Assembly: GCA_036303105.1 (NCBI GenBank)
Contig: JAXJBF010000132.1
Span: 1 to 64,000, forward strand
DNA: 64,000 bases
DNA from: UMGS1590 sp036303105
GTDB taxonomy: Bacteria; Bacillota; Peptococcia; Peptococcales; Peptococcaceae
Direction: 5' to 3'
The translations under genes and the position numbers were made by a program. Shown one piece after another: positions 1 to 8,873 of the stretch. The notes under the pieces are model-generated. The model was given only the letters and a program-made list of their open reading frames with translations. It ran no database searches and was not told where the DNA came from. Every line of letters begins with the position of its first letter. Position 1 is the stretch's first letter.

Positions 1-156
1 GAGTACGGCCATAGCGTTGAACGAGAAGTGTGCTACTTGGTGGTGCATGGGCTCATGCACCTGGCTGGCTATGACCACATCGAACCAGAAGACAAAGAGG
101 AAATGCGTGCCGAAGAAGAGGCGCTTTTGGGCGCTGTCGGCGTGACCCGCGACTGA
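1..156 (+). CDS. ybeY: Endoribonuclease YbeY, C-terminal part
   Basis: The window opens inside this gene; 51 codons remain, ending in TGA. YbeY is a zinc-dependent single-strand endoribonuclease for 16S rRNA 3' maturation and ribosome quality control. The visible fragment has the family's metal site HGLMHLAGYDH, with three histidines spaced H-x3-H-x5-H, followed by an acidic tail. It lies 83 bases upstream of era, the usual gene order in Bacillota. The N-terminal part is outside the window. Confidence 0.93.
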   Translation, partial: EYGHSVEREVCYLVVHGLMHLAGYDHIEPEDKEEMRAEEEALLGAVGVTRD

Positions 157-239
157 GAGTCCTGTCTGAAAGCACGCTGTTGATTAATCAGTGTGCAGGC
201 GTTTTTGCCTGCACCATTTTCTTTAGAAAAGGAGGAAGA

Positions 240-1139
240 ATGATGAAAACCGGTTTTATTTCCCTGATCGGCCGGCCGAATGCCGGAAAGAGCACCCTGC
301 TCAATCAAATCCTTGAGCGTAAGATCGCCATTGTGTCCTCGAAACCACAGACCACCCGCACCCGCATCACCGGTATTTTCACCACACCGGATGCTCAGAT
401 GGTGTTTGTTGACACGCCAGGCATCCACAAACCAAAACACCGACTCGATCAGTACATGGTGGAGGCGGCACGTTCGTCGATTTATGATGGCGATGTGATT
501 TTCTATGTGGTGGACGCCTCGGTGCCATTTGGTGCCGGTGAGCAGTTCATCCTCGACAGTTTGGAAAAGATCGAGGCGCCAGTGTTTTTGCTTTTGAACA
601 AAATCGATATGATGTCACCAGAAGAAATCATGCGTGCCATTGTGAAATGGCAGAGCCGCCGCGACTTTGCAGAAATCTTCCCATTGTCCGCAGAACGCGG
701 CGACAATGTGGACCGTCTGCTGGAAACAACAAAAGGCTATCTTTTTGATGGCCCAAGCTTCTATCCGGAAGACGCTGTGACCGATCAGCCAGAGCGTGTC
801 GTCATGTCAGAACTCATCCGCGAAAAGATTTTGCGCTTCACCGAAGAAGAGGTGCCGCACAGCGTGGCGGTTGTCATTGAGCATATGGAGCGCGATGAAG
901 ACGACGACAAACTCATTGTGCACGCGGCCATCTATGTGGAACGTGCCGGGCAAAAGGCCATCATCATTGGCAAGCAGGGCACCATGATCAAGCGTATTGG
1001 TACCGCTGCCCGTCGTGACATTGAAGAATTGCTCGGCGAAAAAGTGTACCTCAAACTTTGGGTGCGCGTCAAAGAAAACTGGCGCAACCGTGAAGGGGTG
1101 CTGCATGATTTGGGCTTTGATATGGAGGACTTTAGCTGA
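240..1139 (+). CDS. era: GTPase Era
   Basis: 299 residues, the normal Era length. Era is an essential GTPase that binds the 3' end of 16S rRNA and checks small-subunit assembly at the membrane. Seen: G1 loop GRPNAGKS at residues 11-18, G3 DTPG, G4 NKID, and a C-terminal KH RNA-binding domain around IIIGKQGTMIKRIG. The frame is open further upstream, but ATG 240 follows an AGGAGG site at about 231-236 and gives the canonical MMKTGF start. recO, often next in Bacillota, is absent; mgtE follows instead. Confidence 0.97.
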   Translation: MMKTGFISLIGRPNAGKSTLLNQILERKIAIVSSKPQTTRTRITGIFTTPDAQMVFVDTPGIHKPKHRLDQYMVEAARSSIYDGDVIFYVVDASVPFGAGEQFILDSLEKIEAPVFLLLNKIDMMSPEEIMRAIVKWQSRRDFAEIFPLSAERGDNVDRLLETTKGYLFDGPSFYPEDAVTDQPERVVMSELIREKILRFTEEEVPHSVAVVIEHMERDEDDDKLIVHAAIYVERAGQKAIIIGKQGTMIKRIGTAARRDIEELLGEKVYLKLWVRVKENWRNREGVLHDLGFDMEDFS

Positions 1140-1173
1140 CCGAGTGTGATTGACAGAGAAAGGGAGTGAGAGG

Positions 1174-2508
1174 ATGCTTGAAGCGCTCAAGGTGCCTGCC
1201 ACTGAAGAAGAAGCGGAAGCACTCAAGGAGTATTTGGAAGAGCAGCATGCCGAAGACATCGCTGAATACCTCGAAACCCTCGAGGATCGCGAAGAACAGG
1301 CTGCTCTGATCAAGGTGCTGGAACCAGAAGACGCTGCCGAAGTGCTCTTTGCCATGGATGACAAAGAACGCATGGTGGACCTCCTGCTCGAACTTCCGCG
1401 CAACATGGCCACCGCCATCGCTCATGAAATCCCTAGTGACGAAGCGGCGGACATGCTCGAAGACCTCGACGACAACGAACGCAGCCGCATCCTCTCGCTT
1501 TTTGAAGACGAAGCCGTTGATGACATCACCGACCTTTTGACCTATGAAAGCGATACCGCCGGTGGTTTGATGACCACCGAATTCGTTGTCGTGCCGGTCT
1601 TTGTCAATGCTGAAAAAGCCATCGAAATCATCCGCATGTATGCGCCGGATGCTGAAACCATTTACTATGTGTATGTCATCGACGGCCTGAATCACCTCGT
1701 TGGCATTCTCTCCCTGCGTGAACTCATTATTGCCGGGCCGGAGACCACCGTTGGCGACATCATGCGCCAGAACGTCACCAGTGTGAATGTGCGCGATGAC
1801 CAGGAAGAAGTCGCGGACATCATGTCCAAATATGGCCTGTTGGCGTTGCCTGTTGTTGACGACGAAGACCACATCCTTGGGATTATCACGGTCGACGATA
1901 TCGTCGATGTCATTCAGGATGAGGCCAGCGAAGACATCTACCGCATGGCCGGTACTACCGAAGCCGAAATGGACGAAGGCGCCAGCGTCATTACCGCGTA
2001 TGCGTCGCGCTTGCCGTGGCTTTTGATTACCATTTTCGGCGGTATTTGTTCCGGCACGGTGCTGGATCATTTTGAACTCACCTTGCAGCAGGTGGCAGCC
2101 CTCATTATTTTTATTCCGATGATGACTGGGATTGCCGGGAATGTTGGCACCCAGTCCTGTACGGTTACCGTGCGCGGGCTGGCCACCGGGAACATCACCA
2201 CCAAGGCGGCCCTGGGAACCATCCTGCGCGAAGCCTTGCTGGGATTTGCCTTGGGGCTTACAGTGGGCTGTATCGTTTGCCTGGTGGCCTCCTTCTGGCA
2301 GCATAGCGCAGCCCTCGGCCTTACCGTTGGCCTGACGCTGATTCTCAACAATTTTATGGCAGCCCTTCTTGGCACTGTGGTGCCGCTGGCACTGGAACGG
2401 CTTCATGTCGATCCAGCAGTGGCGTCGTCTGCGTTTATCACCACAACCACCGATGTGCTGGGGCTGTTCAATTACTCTATGATCGCCATCTTGGTCTTTC
2501 ACATTTAA
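1174..2508 (+). CDS. mgtE: Magnesium transporter MgtE
   Basis: 444 residues. MgtE is a dimeric inner-membrane Mg2+ channel gated by cytoplasmic Mg2+. Order seen: acidic helical N domain (about 1-130), two CBS domains (about 135-260), then five hydrophobic helices from about residue 275. The pore signature GNVGTQS sits in the second membrane helix. ATG 1174 is chosen over an upstream TTG because GGGAGTGAGAGG lies immediately 5'. It follows era by 34 bases and may be co-transcribed with it. Confidence 0.95.
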   Translation: MLEALKVPATEEEAEALKEYLEEQHAEDIAEYLETLEDREEQAALIKVLEPEDAAEVLFAMDDKERMVDLLLELPRNMATAIAHEIPSDEAADMLEDLDDNERSRILSLFEDEAVDDITDLLTYESDTAGGLMTTEFVVVPVFVNAEKAIEIIRMYAPDAETIYYVYVIDGLNHLVGILSLRELIIAGPETTVGDIMRQNVTSVNVRDDQEEVADIMSKYGLLALPVVDDEDHILGIITVDDIVDVIQDEASEDIYRMAGTTEAEMDEGASVITAYASRLPWLLITIFGGICSGTVLDHFELTLQQVAALIIFIPMMTGIAGNVGTQSCTVTVRGLATGNITTKAALGTILREALLGFALGLTVGCIVCLVASFWQHSAALGLTVGLTLILNNFMAALLGTVVPLALERLHVDPAVASSAFITTTTDVLGLFNYSMIAILVFHI

Positions 2509-2523
2509 TACAGAGGCAAAACG

Positions 2524-3213
2524 ATGACCAGACAAGAAAACAACATTCAACCTGTAGACTTTATTTTTATTTATATTGGCGGTGCCTTCCTTGCTGGCTG
2601 GCTGCAGCAGATCCTGCGGAGTCTGTTTCCCTCTCTGGGGAGCACCACAGTGGGCAGCCTGCTCAGCGGGCTTTGGCTGCAAGATGTGCTCATGCTGGCA
2701 GTGTTGGCCTGCTTTCTTGCAGCGCGTAAAACCAGCTGGCGCATGATTGGCGCACGTGCGCCGCAGGGACGTCATCCTTATCTTGGTGCGGCCATTGGCG
2801 GCGTTTTGCTGTATGTGCTTATGACGCTGCTGGTGCAGCTGATCAATGTGCTGCTGCCCAACGGCCTTGATGCACAGAACGTGCAAAGCTACATGCAGGC
2901 CGATGATGCGCTTGGGGTAAAGATTTTTGTTGTGCTAACCATGGGCGTGTTCGTGCCCATAGCGGAAGAACTGATCTTCCGCGGCTATCTGTTCAACAGC
3001 TTATGCCGCTACCTCACCCCGCAGATGGCCATGCTCTTTACAGCCATCATTTTTGGCTGTGCCCATATGGATGCGCAGCGCGCCATTCCGCTGGCGCTTG
3101 GCGGCTATTTGCTGAACGTCATCGCCGTACGCTATCAGTCGGTGTTTGCCAGCGCCATTGCTCATGGCCTTTGGAATGCGGTCATGATCGTCGCTTATTA
3201 TTCAGTACTATAA
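2524..3213 (+). CDS. CPBP-family intramembrane metalloprotease
   Basis: 229 residues with about seven hydrophobic segments. The CPBP/Abi family includes CAAX prenyl endopeptidase relatives and bacteriocin self-immunity proteins. The expected motifs are present: EELIFRG near residues 148-154, FGCAH, and HGLWNA near the C-terminus. Substrate is unknown. It starts 15 bases after mgtE stops and ends 16 bases before the next gene, so it sits in the same tandem run. No bacteriocin gene is visible nearby, so a role in membrane-protein processing is only a guess. Confidence 0.85.
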   Translation: MTRQENNIQPVDFIFIYIGGAFLAGWLQQILRSLFPSLGSTTVGSLLSGLWLQDVLMLAVLACFLAARKTSWRMIGARAPQGRHPYLGAAIGGVLLYVLMTLLVQLINVLLPNGLDAQNVQSYMQADDALGVKIFVVLTMGVFVPIAEELIFRGYLFNSLCRYLTPQMAMLFTAIIFGCAHMDAQRAIPLALGGYLLNVIAVRYQSVFASAIAHGLWNAVMIVAYYSVL

Positions 3214-3229
3214 CCATTGGAGGAATCCC

Positions 3230-4537
3230 ATGATGACCCAGCTTCATATCACCGGCCTTTCTCACGACGGCTGCGGCGTTGGCCGCACCGCGGAAGGAAA
3301 GGTCGTTTTTGTATCCGGTGCTTTGCCAGAGGAAACCATTACCGCGACCCTCGGCGACAGTCATAAAGGCATCATTCAAGGCACCCTGGAAGACGTGCTC
3401 TCACCAAGTCTGCATCGCGTGACGCCGCCTTGCCCTTTGGCAGAAGCCTGTGGTGGCTGCGCCCTGCAAGTGGCCGATGCAGCGCTGCAGGCCGACATTA
3501 AGCGCCGCCAGGTGGAAGATGCCCTGCAGCGCATCGGCAAGCTCGAGTGTCAGGTGCTGCCCGTGAAAACCATGGCTGAGCCCTGGCGTTATCGCAACAA
3601 GGGCATCTTTCACGCCGACTATTCCAGTGGCATCACCCGCCTTGGCTTCTATGAGAAAGGCAGCTACGATCTTGTGCCAGCTGCGGACTGCTTGCTCTTC
3701 AGCGAACAGATCAATCGCCTCACTGCTTGGCTGGAAGAGGCCATCACAACCACTGGCATTGCCGACATCGACAAAGTCATGATCCGCGAAAGCCATGCCA
3801 CCGGTGACATGATGGTCGTCTTTGTTACTGCTGCTCAGAAATTCCGTCAGCAGCGCCTCGTTGAGCGCCTGCAAGAAGAATGGCCTCAGGTCACAAGCAT
3901 CTGGCACAACGTCAACACCAACCCACGCCTCATGCTCGGCCGTGCCTACACCCACCTGCACGGCAAGGAGACCATTCCAGAGCAACTCGGCAGCCTGCAC
4001 TACGACCTTTCACCAGCCTCCTTCTTCCAGGTCAACACCGCCCAGGCCGAGGTGCTTTATCAAACTGGCAAAGACATGCTCGGTGCCCTGGCTATCGATG
4101 CCACCATCCTCGATCTTTACTGCGGCATTGGCACCATTGGCAGCTTCATCGCCGACAAACACCACGCCCTCTACGGCGTTGACAGCGTCGGTCAGGCCAT
4201 CGACGACGCCAAAAAAGCCGCCAAAACAAACGGCTTCACCGATGCCCACTTCACCACCGCGAAAGCCGAAGTCTGGCTGCCAAAATGGCTCGGCAAAGGC
4301 AACCACGCCGACATTGCCATCATCGATCCCCCACGCAAAGGCTGTGATGGCAAACTCCTCGACGCCCTCGTGAGTGCCCAGCTTCCACGCATCCTCTACA
4401 TCAGCTGCAACCCAGCCACCCTCGCCCGAGACCTCGCCAAACTCAGCAAACATTACCACATCGGCGACGTTCAGCCTGTGGACCTCTTCCCACAAACCAG
4501 CCATGTAGAAAACGTCGTTGTGCTGACGAGAAAGTGA
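3230..4537 (+). CDS. rlmD: 23S rRNA (uracil-C5)-methyltransferase, RlmD/RumA type
   Basis: 435 residues. The enzyme methylates C5 of a uridine in 23S rRNA using SAM and carries a 4Fe-4S cluster. Seen: N-terminal TRAM-like region (about 1-50), cluster cysteines in CPLAEACGGC, SAM motif LDLYCGIGTIG, catalytic-region motif DPPRKGC, and the nucleophile motif YISCNP. Members in Gram-positives may modify U747 and/or U1939, and sequence alone does not separate these. RBS GGAGG lies 8-12 bases before tandem ATGs; either may start translation. Confidence 0.92.
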   Translation: MMTQLHITGLSHDGCGVGRTAEGKVVFVSGALPEETITATLGDSHKGIIQGTLEDVLSPSLHRVTPPCPLAEACGGCALQVADAALQADIKRRQVEDALQRIGKLECQVLPVKTMAEPWRYRNKGIFHADYSSGITRLGFYEKGSYDLVPAADCLLFSEQINRLTAWLEEAITTTGIADIDKVMIRESHATGDMMVVFVTAAQKFRQQRLVERLQEEWPQVTSIWHNVNTNPRLMLGRAYTHLHGKETIPEQLGSLHYDLSPASFFQVNTAQAEVLYQTGKDMLGALAIDATILDLYCGIGTIGSFIADKHHALYGVDSVGQAIDDAKKAAKTNGFTDAHFTTAKAEVWLPKWLGKGNHADIAIIDPPRKGCDGKLLDALVSAQLPRILYISCNPATLARDLAKLSKHYHIGDVQPVDLFPQTSHVENVVVLTRK

Positions 4538-4599
4538 GGATGGGCTGTTTAGGTCAGCGCTTGATTTTTAGATAAGCAGAAATAAAAAGACAAGGAGGA

Positions 4600-5715
4600 A
4601 TGCCTGTGTTGAAGAAGCTTTATATCGAACCCACCACGAAGTGTAATCTCAATTGCAAGATGTGTTTTCGCAACACCTGGTTTGACGAATCGCATGCCGA
4701 GCTGAGCTTGGCTGAGGTGAAGCATGTTTTGGCCACGATGCCGAACTCGGTGGAGACGGTGTTCTTCGGGGGTCAGGGAGAGCCGCTGTTTCATCCTGAT
4801 ATTGTTGAGATGGTGGCGTTTTCTGCAGCGACAGGCGCACAGGTGCAGCTCTTGACCAACGGCACACTATTGGATGAGCAGATGATTCGTGCGCTCATTG
4901 ATGCAGGGCTGAGCCAGCTGTGGGTGTCGATGGATGATTTGGACGTGTCTGCTGCGGCAGCGTCACCAACGCATTCCGGGCATGCGCGGTCAAAGCAGGT
5001 GTTGGAAAATATTCGGCGCTTTAACCGCATGCGTCAGGATCAGAAAAGCACGATCCGCCTGGGCATTACTTTTGTAGCGATGAAAAGTAACGTGCATCAA
5101 TTAGCGAAGCTGCCGGTTTTCATTGCTCAGTATCGTGTGGATGAGGTCAATCTTTCTAATATTTATCCGACCGATGCTTCGTCGCGCGAGGAGATGCTCT
5201 ATAACCGCATCACCTATTCTTACGCGCCAGCCAAAGGGAACGACCTGCCCAAGGTGGACATGCCGTTTTTTGATATGAACATTCCGGAAGTGTCTGCTGC
5301 GGTTTCGAAAATGATCTCGAAACAAAATTTCATCTTGTCGTTCAACGGCGAGCCAGTCGTTCGCAAAAGCAATTACTGCAAATTCATCCGTGAGGGCATG
5401 TGCTTTGTGAGCAGCGATGGTGAAGTCTGTCCGTGCATGGCGCTTTTGCACAATGGGCAAACCTATATGGATAGTGTTCAGCGAAAGATTTATCGCTGCA
5501 GCTTTGGCAATGTCAAGCAGCAAGATCTGGAGGTCATTTGGAACAGCGAAGCGTACGCAGCGTTTCGCCGTAAATTTGACGATTTCGATTTTTCGCCGTG
5601 CCTTTACTGCGGACACTGCGATTCTTTTGCAGAGAATCGCGAGGACTGCACCGGCAACCAGCATCCGACATGCGGCGGCTGTTTGTGGGCGGAAGGCGTC
5701 TTCAGTTGTCCGTAA
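4600..5715 (+). CDS. Radical SAM protein with SPASM-type C-terminal cysteines
   Basis: 371 residues. Radical SAM motif CNLNCKMC near the N-terminus (residues about 16-23) binds the SAM cluster; GGQGEP is the SAM-contact loop. The last 110 residues hold about a dozen cysteines (for example CPCMALL, CLYCGHCDS, CGGCLW), as in SPASM domains that bind auxiliary Fe-S clusters. Relatives are annotated as maturases of tungsten enzymes or peptides, but no obvious substrate peptide or partner enzyme is adjacent. AAGGAGG precedes ATG 4600. Monocistronic, closed by a strong terminator. Confidence 0.88.
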   Translation: MPVLKKLYIEPTTKCNLNCKMCFRNTWFDESHAELSLAEVKHVLATMPNSVETVFFGGQGEPLFHPDIVEMVAFSAATGAQVQLLTNGTLLDEQMIRALIDAGLSQLWVSMDDLDVSAAAASPTHSGHARSKQVLENIRRFNRMRQDQKSTIRLGITFVAMKSNVHQLAKLPVFIAQYRVDEVNLSNIYPTDASSREEMLYNRITYSYAPAKGNDLPKVDMPFFDMNIPEVSAAVSKMISKQNFILSFNGEPVVRKSNYCKFIREGMCFVSSDGEVCPCMALLHNGQTYMDSVQRKIYRCSFGNVKQQDLEVIWNSEAYAAFRRKFDDFDFSPCLYCGHCDSFAENREDCTGNQHPTCGGCLWAEGVFSCP

Positions 5716-5730
5716 GGATGAGATAAAAAT

Positions 5731-5771
5731 AAACAGCGTGTCGCAGAATGGATCTGCGGCACGCTGTTTTT
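5731..5771 (+). terminator. Intrinsic terminator after the radical SAM gene
   Basis: AACAGCGTG-(C)-CGCAGA pairs with TCTGCGG-CACGCTGTT across a TGGA-type loop and is followed by TTTTT. Confidence 0.88.
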
Positions 5772-5823
5772 ATGGCAGTGAATACATATGGTAAAACGTA
5801 AGCATGCAGAAGCTTATAGTGCT

Positions 5824-6699
5824 TTATCCAAAAGCTTTTTTTAGTTCTTCAAGGAGCAAAGTGCCCACTGGGCTGAATACCTGGTACTTTTTCCAAATGA
5901 TATACATGGGCGATGTAAGTGCTGGTTCCAATGGCCGAAAACACAAATCGCTGTCCGGTCCAGTGTAGACCAGTCCATCAAAACCAAGCACATAGCCAAA
6001 ACCTTCCCGCACCATGACAGAGGCATTAAACAGCAGATCGTATGTGGCTACAATGTGCAGCTTATCCTGGGTTTCACCAAACCAGCGCGGCATTTCTTCG
6101 CCCATAGCCTGGCGAGAAAGGATGAGTGGAATGTTTGTCAAGTCGTGGAGATGAATACATGAGTGCTGCGCAAGGGGGCTGTCTTTTCGCATTATGAGCC
6201 CCCAATGATCGGAAACAGGGATTCTCAGATAATTATACTTCGATGGATCAGCTTCCTGCACAATAATGGCAAAGTCCAACAACCCTCGATCCAACCGCTC
6301 GTTGACAGCTTCGGTTCCGCTGCTGTAGAAGTGGTAACGGATGCGGGGGTATTGTTTTTGCAAAGATTGGATGACTTGAATAAAAGGTGCAATGCCGTTG
6401 GACTCTGCACAGCCAATATGGATATCGCCGCCGTTGATTTCATCCATTGCATGAAACTCTGCGACGGTTTTGTCTGCCATATCCAGGATATCTTCTGCCC
6501 GTTTACGAAGGAGCATGCCCTCTTCTGTCAATTTTACGCTGTAATTGCTGCGGGTGAACAGCTTCTTCCCCAGTTCCTCCTCCAGTTCTTTGATCTGGCG
6601 CGACAGTGTGGGTTGTGAAATATGAAGCCGCTGAGCGGCGTGCGTCATGTTGCCTTCCCTTGCGACTTCCAAAAAGTAGCGCAGCACACGTATTTCCAT
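5824..6699 (-). CDS. LysR-family transcriptional regulator
   Basis: 291 residues. The N-terminal winged HTH is typical (residues about 1-60, with HISQPTLSRQIKELEEELG), followed by an effector-binding domain. It is divergent from a three-AKR plus FMN-reductase operon starting at 6977, the classical LysR layout, so it probably controls that operon in response to an electrophilic or carbonyl substrate. A LysR-type box lies between the two genes at 6753. Start at 6699 gives the standard MEIRVLRYF N-terminus. Confidence 0.94.
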   Translation of the reverse strand: MEIRVLRYFLEVAREGNMTHAAQRLHISQPTLSRQIKELEEELGKKLFTRSNYSVKLTEEGMLLRKRAEDILDMADKTVAEFHAMDEINGGDIHIGCAESNGIAPFIQVIQSLQKQYPRIRYHFYSSGTEAVNERLDRGLLDFAIIVQEADPSKYNYLRIPVSDHWGLIMRKDSPLAQHSCIHLHDLTNIPLILSRQAMGEEMPRWFGETQDKLHIVATYDLLFNASVMVREGFGYVLGFDGLVYTGPDSDLCFRPLEPALTSPMYIIWKKYQVFSPVGTLLLEELKKAFG

Positions 6700-6752
6700 T
6701 TCTTTGCCTCCGATTCTGTTCTGTTTTGCAGTCAGTATAGCATAGAAGAGAT

Positions 6753-6767
6753 ATTCATATCAAGAAT
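6753..6767. promoter_or_regulatory. Candidate LysR box ATTC-N7-GAAT
   Basis: 15-bp interrupted dyad (ATTC, seven bases, GAAT) that fits the T-N11-A rule. It lies 53 bases upstream of the LysR start and 24 bases before the -35 of the divergent AKR operon. Confidence 0.55.
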
Positions 6768-6790
6768 GTCTGGGAATAGAAAGTGGATAT

Positions 6791-6819
6791 TTCACATTTC
6801 TAACGGACGGTTTTATAAT
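6791..6819 (+). promoter_or_regulatory. Sigma-A-type promoter of the AKR operon
   Basis: TTCACA, 17-base spacer, TATAAT. The leader to the first ATG is about 150 bases. Confidence 0.7.
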
Positions 6820-6976
6820 AACATCATGGGTAGGGTCAATGGCACACGCCGGTAATTACCAGCACATGCTTGCTGAAAAACGATGGATGTGGTCTGTCCC
6901 TGCTAAAGGAATAATGACTGTCTGAACGATTTGATGTTCTGGTTGTATACAGAAACCATGAAGGAGGAAACTTTTT

Positions 6977-7924
6977 ATGAACACTAAAATGCCAAAAATT
7001 GCTATGGGTGCCTGGTCTTGGGGTGTTGGTGCCGCCGGTGGGGATCAGGTGTTTGGAAACCATCTGCTTGAGAATGATTTGAAGCCTGTCTTTGATAAAG
7101 CTATGGATCTGGGGCTGAATTTATGGGACACTGCTGCTGTGTATGGAGAGGGCACTTCCGAGCAAATCCTTGGACACTTTGTGAAGGATGTGCGCCGAGA
7201 GGATGTGATTCTGTCCACCAAGTTTACGCCGCAGATTGCGGATGGCACGCCTGATGCCATGCAGCACATGATTGATGGCAGCAAGGCGCGTCTGCACACG
7301 GATATCATTGACATCTACTGGATCCACAATCCGATGGATGTCAAGCGGTGGACACCGGATTTGATTCCGCTGGCAAAGAGCGGGCAGATCAAAGCCATTG
7401 GTGTTTCAAATCACAATCTCGCGGAAATCAAGCGGGCCGATGAAATATTGGCTGCAGAAGGATTAAAAATAGCTGCTGTCCAAAACCATTTCAGCTTGCT
7501 GCATCGTTCTTCGGAAAAAGCTGGTATTTTGGACTACTGCAAGGAAAATGGCATCACTTTCTACGCTTATATGGTGCTGGAACAGGGGGCGCTCACTGGC
7601 CGGTTTGACACCACCCATCCTTTCCCTGCAGGAACCGGGCGCGGAGAGGCCTACAATTCTCACTTGAAAGAATTGGAGGCGTTGATCCAGGAACTGCGCA
7701 GCATCGGAGAAATCCATCAAGCCAGTCCAGCACAGGTGGCGACGGCATGGGCCATCGCCAAGGGCACGCTGCCTATTATCGGCGTGACCAAGGTGCAGCA
7801 GGTCGAGGAAGCGGCCGCCGCTGCCCAGATTGTGTTGAGCGCTGAAGAAGTTTCACGTCTGGAGCAACTGGGCGATGAAGCTGGAGTGGATACGCTTAGA
7901 GAATGGGAAAAGGACATGGCGTAA
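6977..7924 (+). CDS. Aldo/keto reductase (operon gene 1)
   Basis: 315 residues, one TIM-barrel domain. It reduces aldehydes or ketones with NAD(P)H in the cytoplasm. The AKR tetrad can be traced: Asp and Tyr in DTAAVYGEG, Lys in STKFTP, His in IHNP; GVTK near the C-terminus belongs to the cofactor site. GAAGGDQVFG near the N-terminus is typical of the subgroup often named in plants and bacteria as pyridoxal or perakine reductase-like, but the substrate is not predictable. AAGGAGG precedes ATG. The end overlaps the extended frame of the next AKR; translation is probably coupled. Confidence 0.93.
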   Translation: MNTKMPKIAMGAWSWGVGAAGGDQVFGNHLLENDLKPVFDKAMDLGLNLWDTAAVYGEGTSEQILGHFVKDVRREDVILSTKFTPQIADGTPDAMQHMIDGSKARLHTDIIDIYWIHNPMDVKRWTPDLIPLAKSGQIKAIGVSNHNLAEIKRADEILAAEGLKIAAVQNHFSLLHRSSEKAGILDYCKENGITFYAYMVLEQGALTGRFDTTHPFPAGTGRGEAYNSHLKELEALIQELRSIGEIHQASPAQVATAWAIAKGTLPIIGVTKVQQVEEAAAAAQIVLSAEEVSRLEQLGDEAGVDTLREWEKDMA

Positions 7925-7941
7925 ACGCAGACGCAGGTGAA

Positions 7942-8745
7942 ATGATGGAATATTTGACATTGAACAATGGTGTGCAGATGCCTATGGTGGGCTTTGGTAC
8001 CTGGGATGTACGGGGCGAAACGGGCAAGAAGGCCATTCTGACTGCACTGGAACTGGGCTATCGCCTCATTGATACCGCTCAGATGTATGATAATGAGGAT
8101 ATTGTGGGGCAGGCCGTTCGGGAAAGCGGACTGGCTCGGCAAGAGGTTTTTATCACCACCAAGCTCTATCGTTCCAGCACCAGCTATCGAAAAGCCAAGG
8201 CCGGCATAGAGAACTCTCTGCAAGCGTTGCAGACAGACTACATTGATCTGCTGCTCATCCACGAGCCTTATGAGACTGCGCTGGAAATGTATGAAGCGCT
8301 CAAAGAAGCCTATGCAGCAGGCACTGTGCGGGCCATCGGGATTTCAAATTTTGGATGCAAAGACTATGAGCGCTTTTTGCAGCGCTGTGGCATTGTCCCT
8401 GCAGTGAACCAGGTGGAGTCCCATGTCTATTATCCTCAACTGACGCTGAAAGCGGCGTTGCTGCGCCATGGCACGCACATGCAGTCCTGGGCATCTTTTA
8501 CCGAAGGGTGGCGCAATATTTTTGCCGAGCCAGTGCTCATTCAGATTGGCGAAAAATATGGCAAAACCGCCGGACAGGTGGCGCTGCGTTTTCTGACTCA
8601 GAATGGAATTGCAGTCATTCCAAAATCCGTTCACAGGGAACGGATGGCGCAGAATCTGCACAGTCTGGATTTTATGTTGGATCAAAAAGATATGGAGCAG
8701 TTGGAACGACTGAATGAGGGGCGCTCTCTGTTTGGCTGGTACTAA
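7942..8745 (+). CDS. Aldo/keto reductase (operon gene 2)
   Basis: About 267 residues, 2,5-diketo-gluconate-reductase-like. Tetrad residues: DTAQMY, TTKLY, LLIHEP. C-terminal cofactor motif VIPKSVHRERMAQN. The frame opens at 7903 inside gene 1, but tandem ATGs at 7942/7945 lie just after AGG (7935-7937) and give the paralogue-like start MEYLTLNNGVQMP; 7945 is equally possible. Clearly related to the AKR at 46444 (same ends, FGWY versus FAWW). Both of these loci also contain a LysR gene and an FMN reductase. Confidence 0.92.
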   Translation: MMEYLTLNNGVQMPMVGFGTWDVRGETGKKAILTALELGYRLIDTAQMYDNEDIVGQAVRESGLARQEVFITTKLYRSSTSYRKAKAGIENSLQALQTDYIDLLLIHEPYETALEMYEALKEAYAAGTVRAIGISNFGCKDYERFLQRCGIVPAVNQVESHVYYPQLTLKAALLRHGTHMQSWASFTEGWRNIFAEPVLIQIGEKYGKTAGQVALRFLTQNGIAVIPKSVHRERMAQNLHSLDFMLDQKDMEQLERLNEGRSLFGWY

Positions 8746-8873
8746 GCGGAGACCGTTCGCATTGTGTCATGGGAAACTGCGCAGAGAGAAGCCACGTAGC
8801 TGTTTACAATGGCGGCAAGCCATGATCCAGCGCAAGTCATCAAAAGGGCATCGTCCAGAAAGGAGAATATCGC

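Noticed and set aside
1132..2886. A 584-codon open frame on the minus strand opposite mgtE and the CPBP gene
   Set aside because: It lacks any recognisable domain, is His/Gln-rich as expected for the antisense of an acidic gene, and overlaps two well-supported genes.
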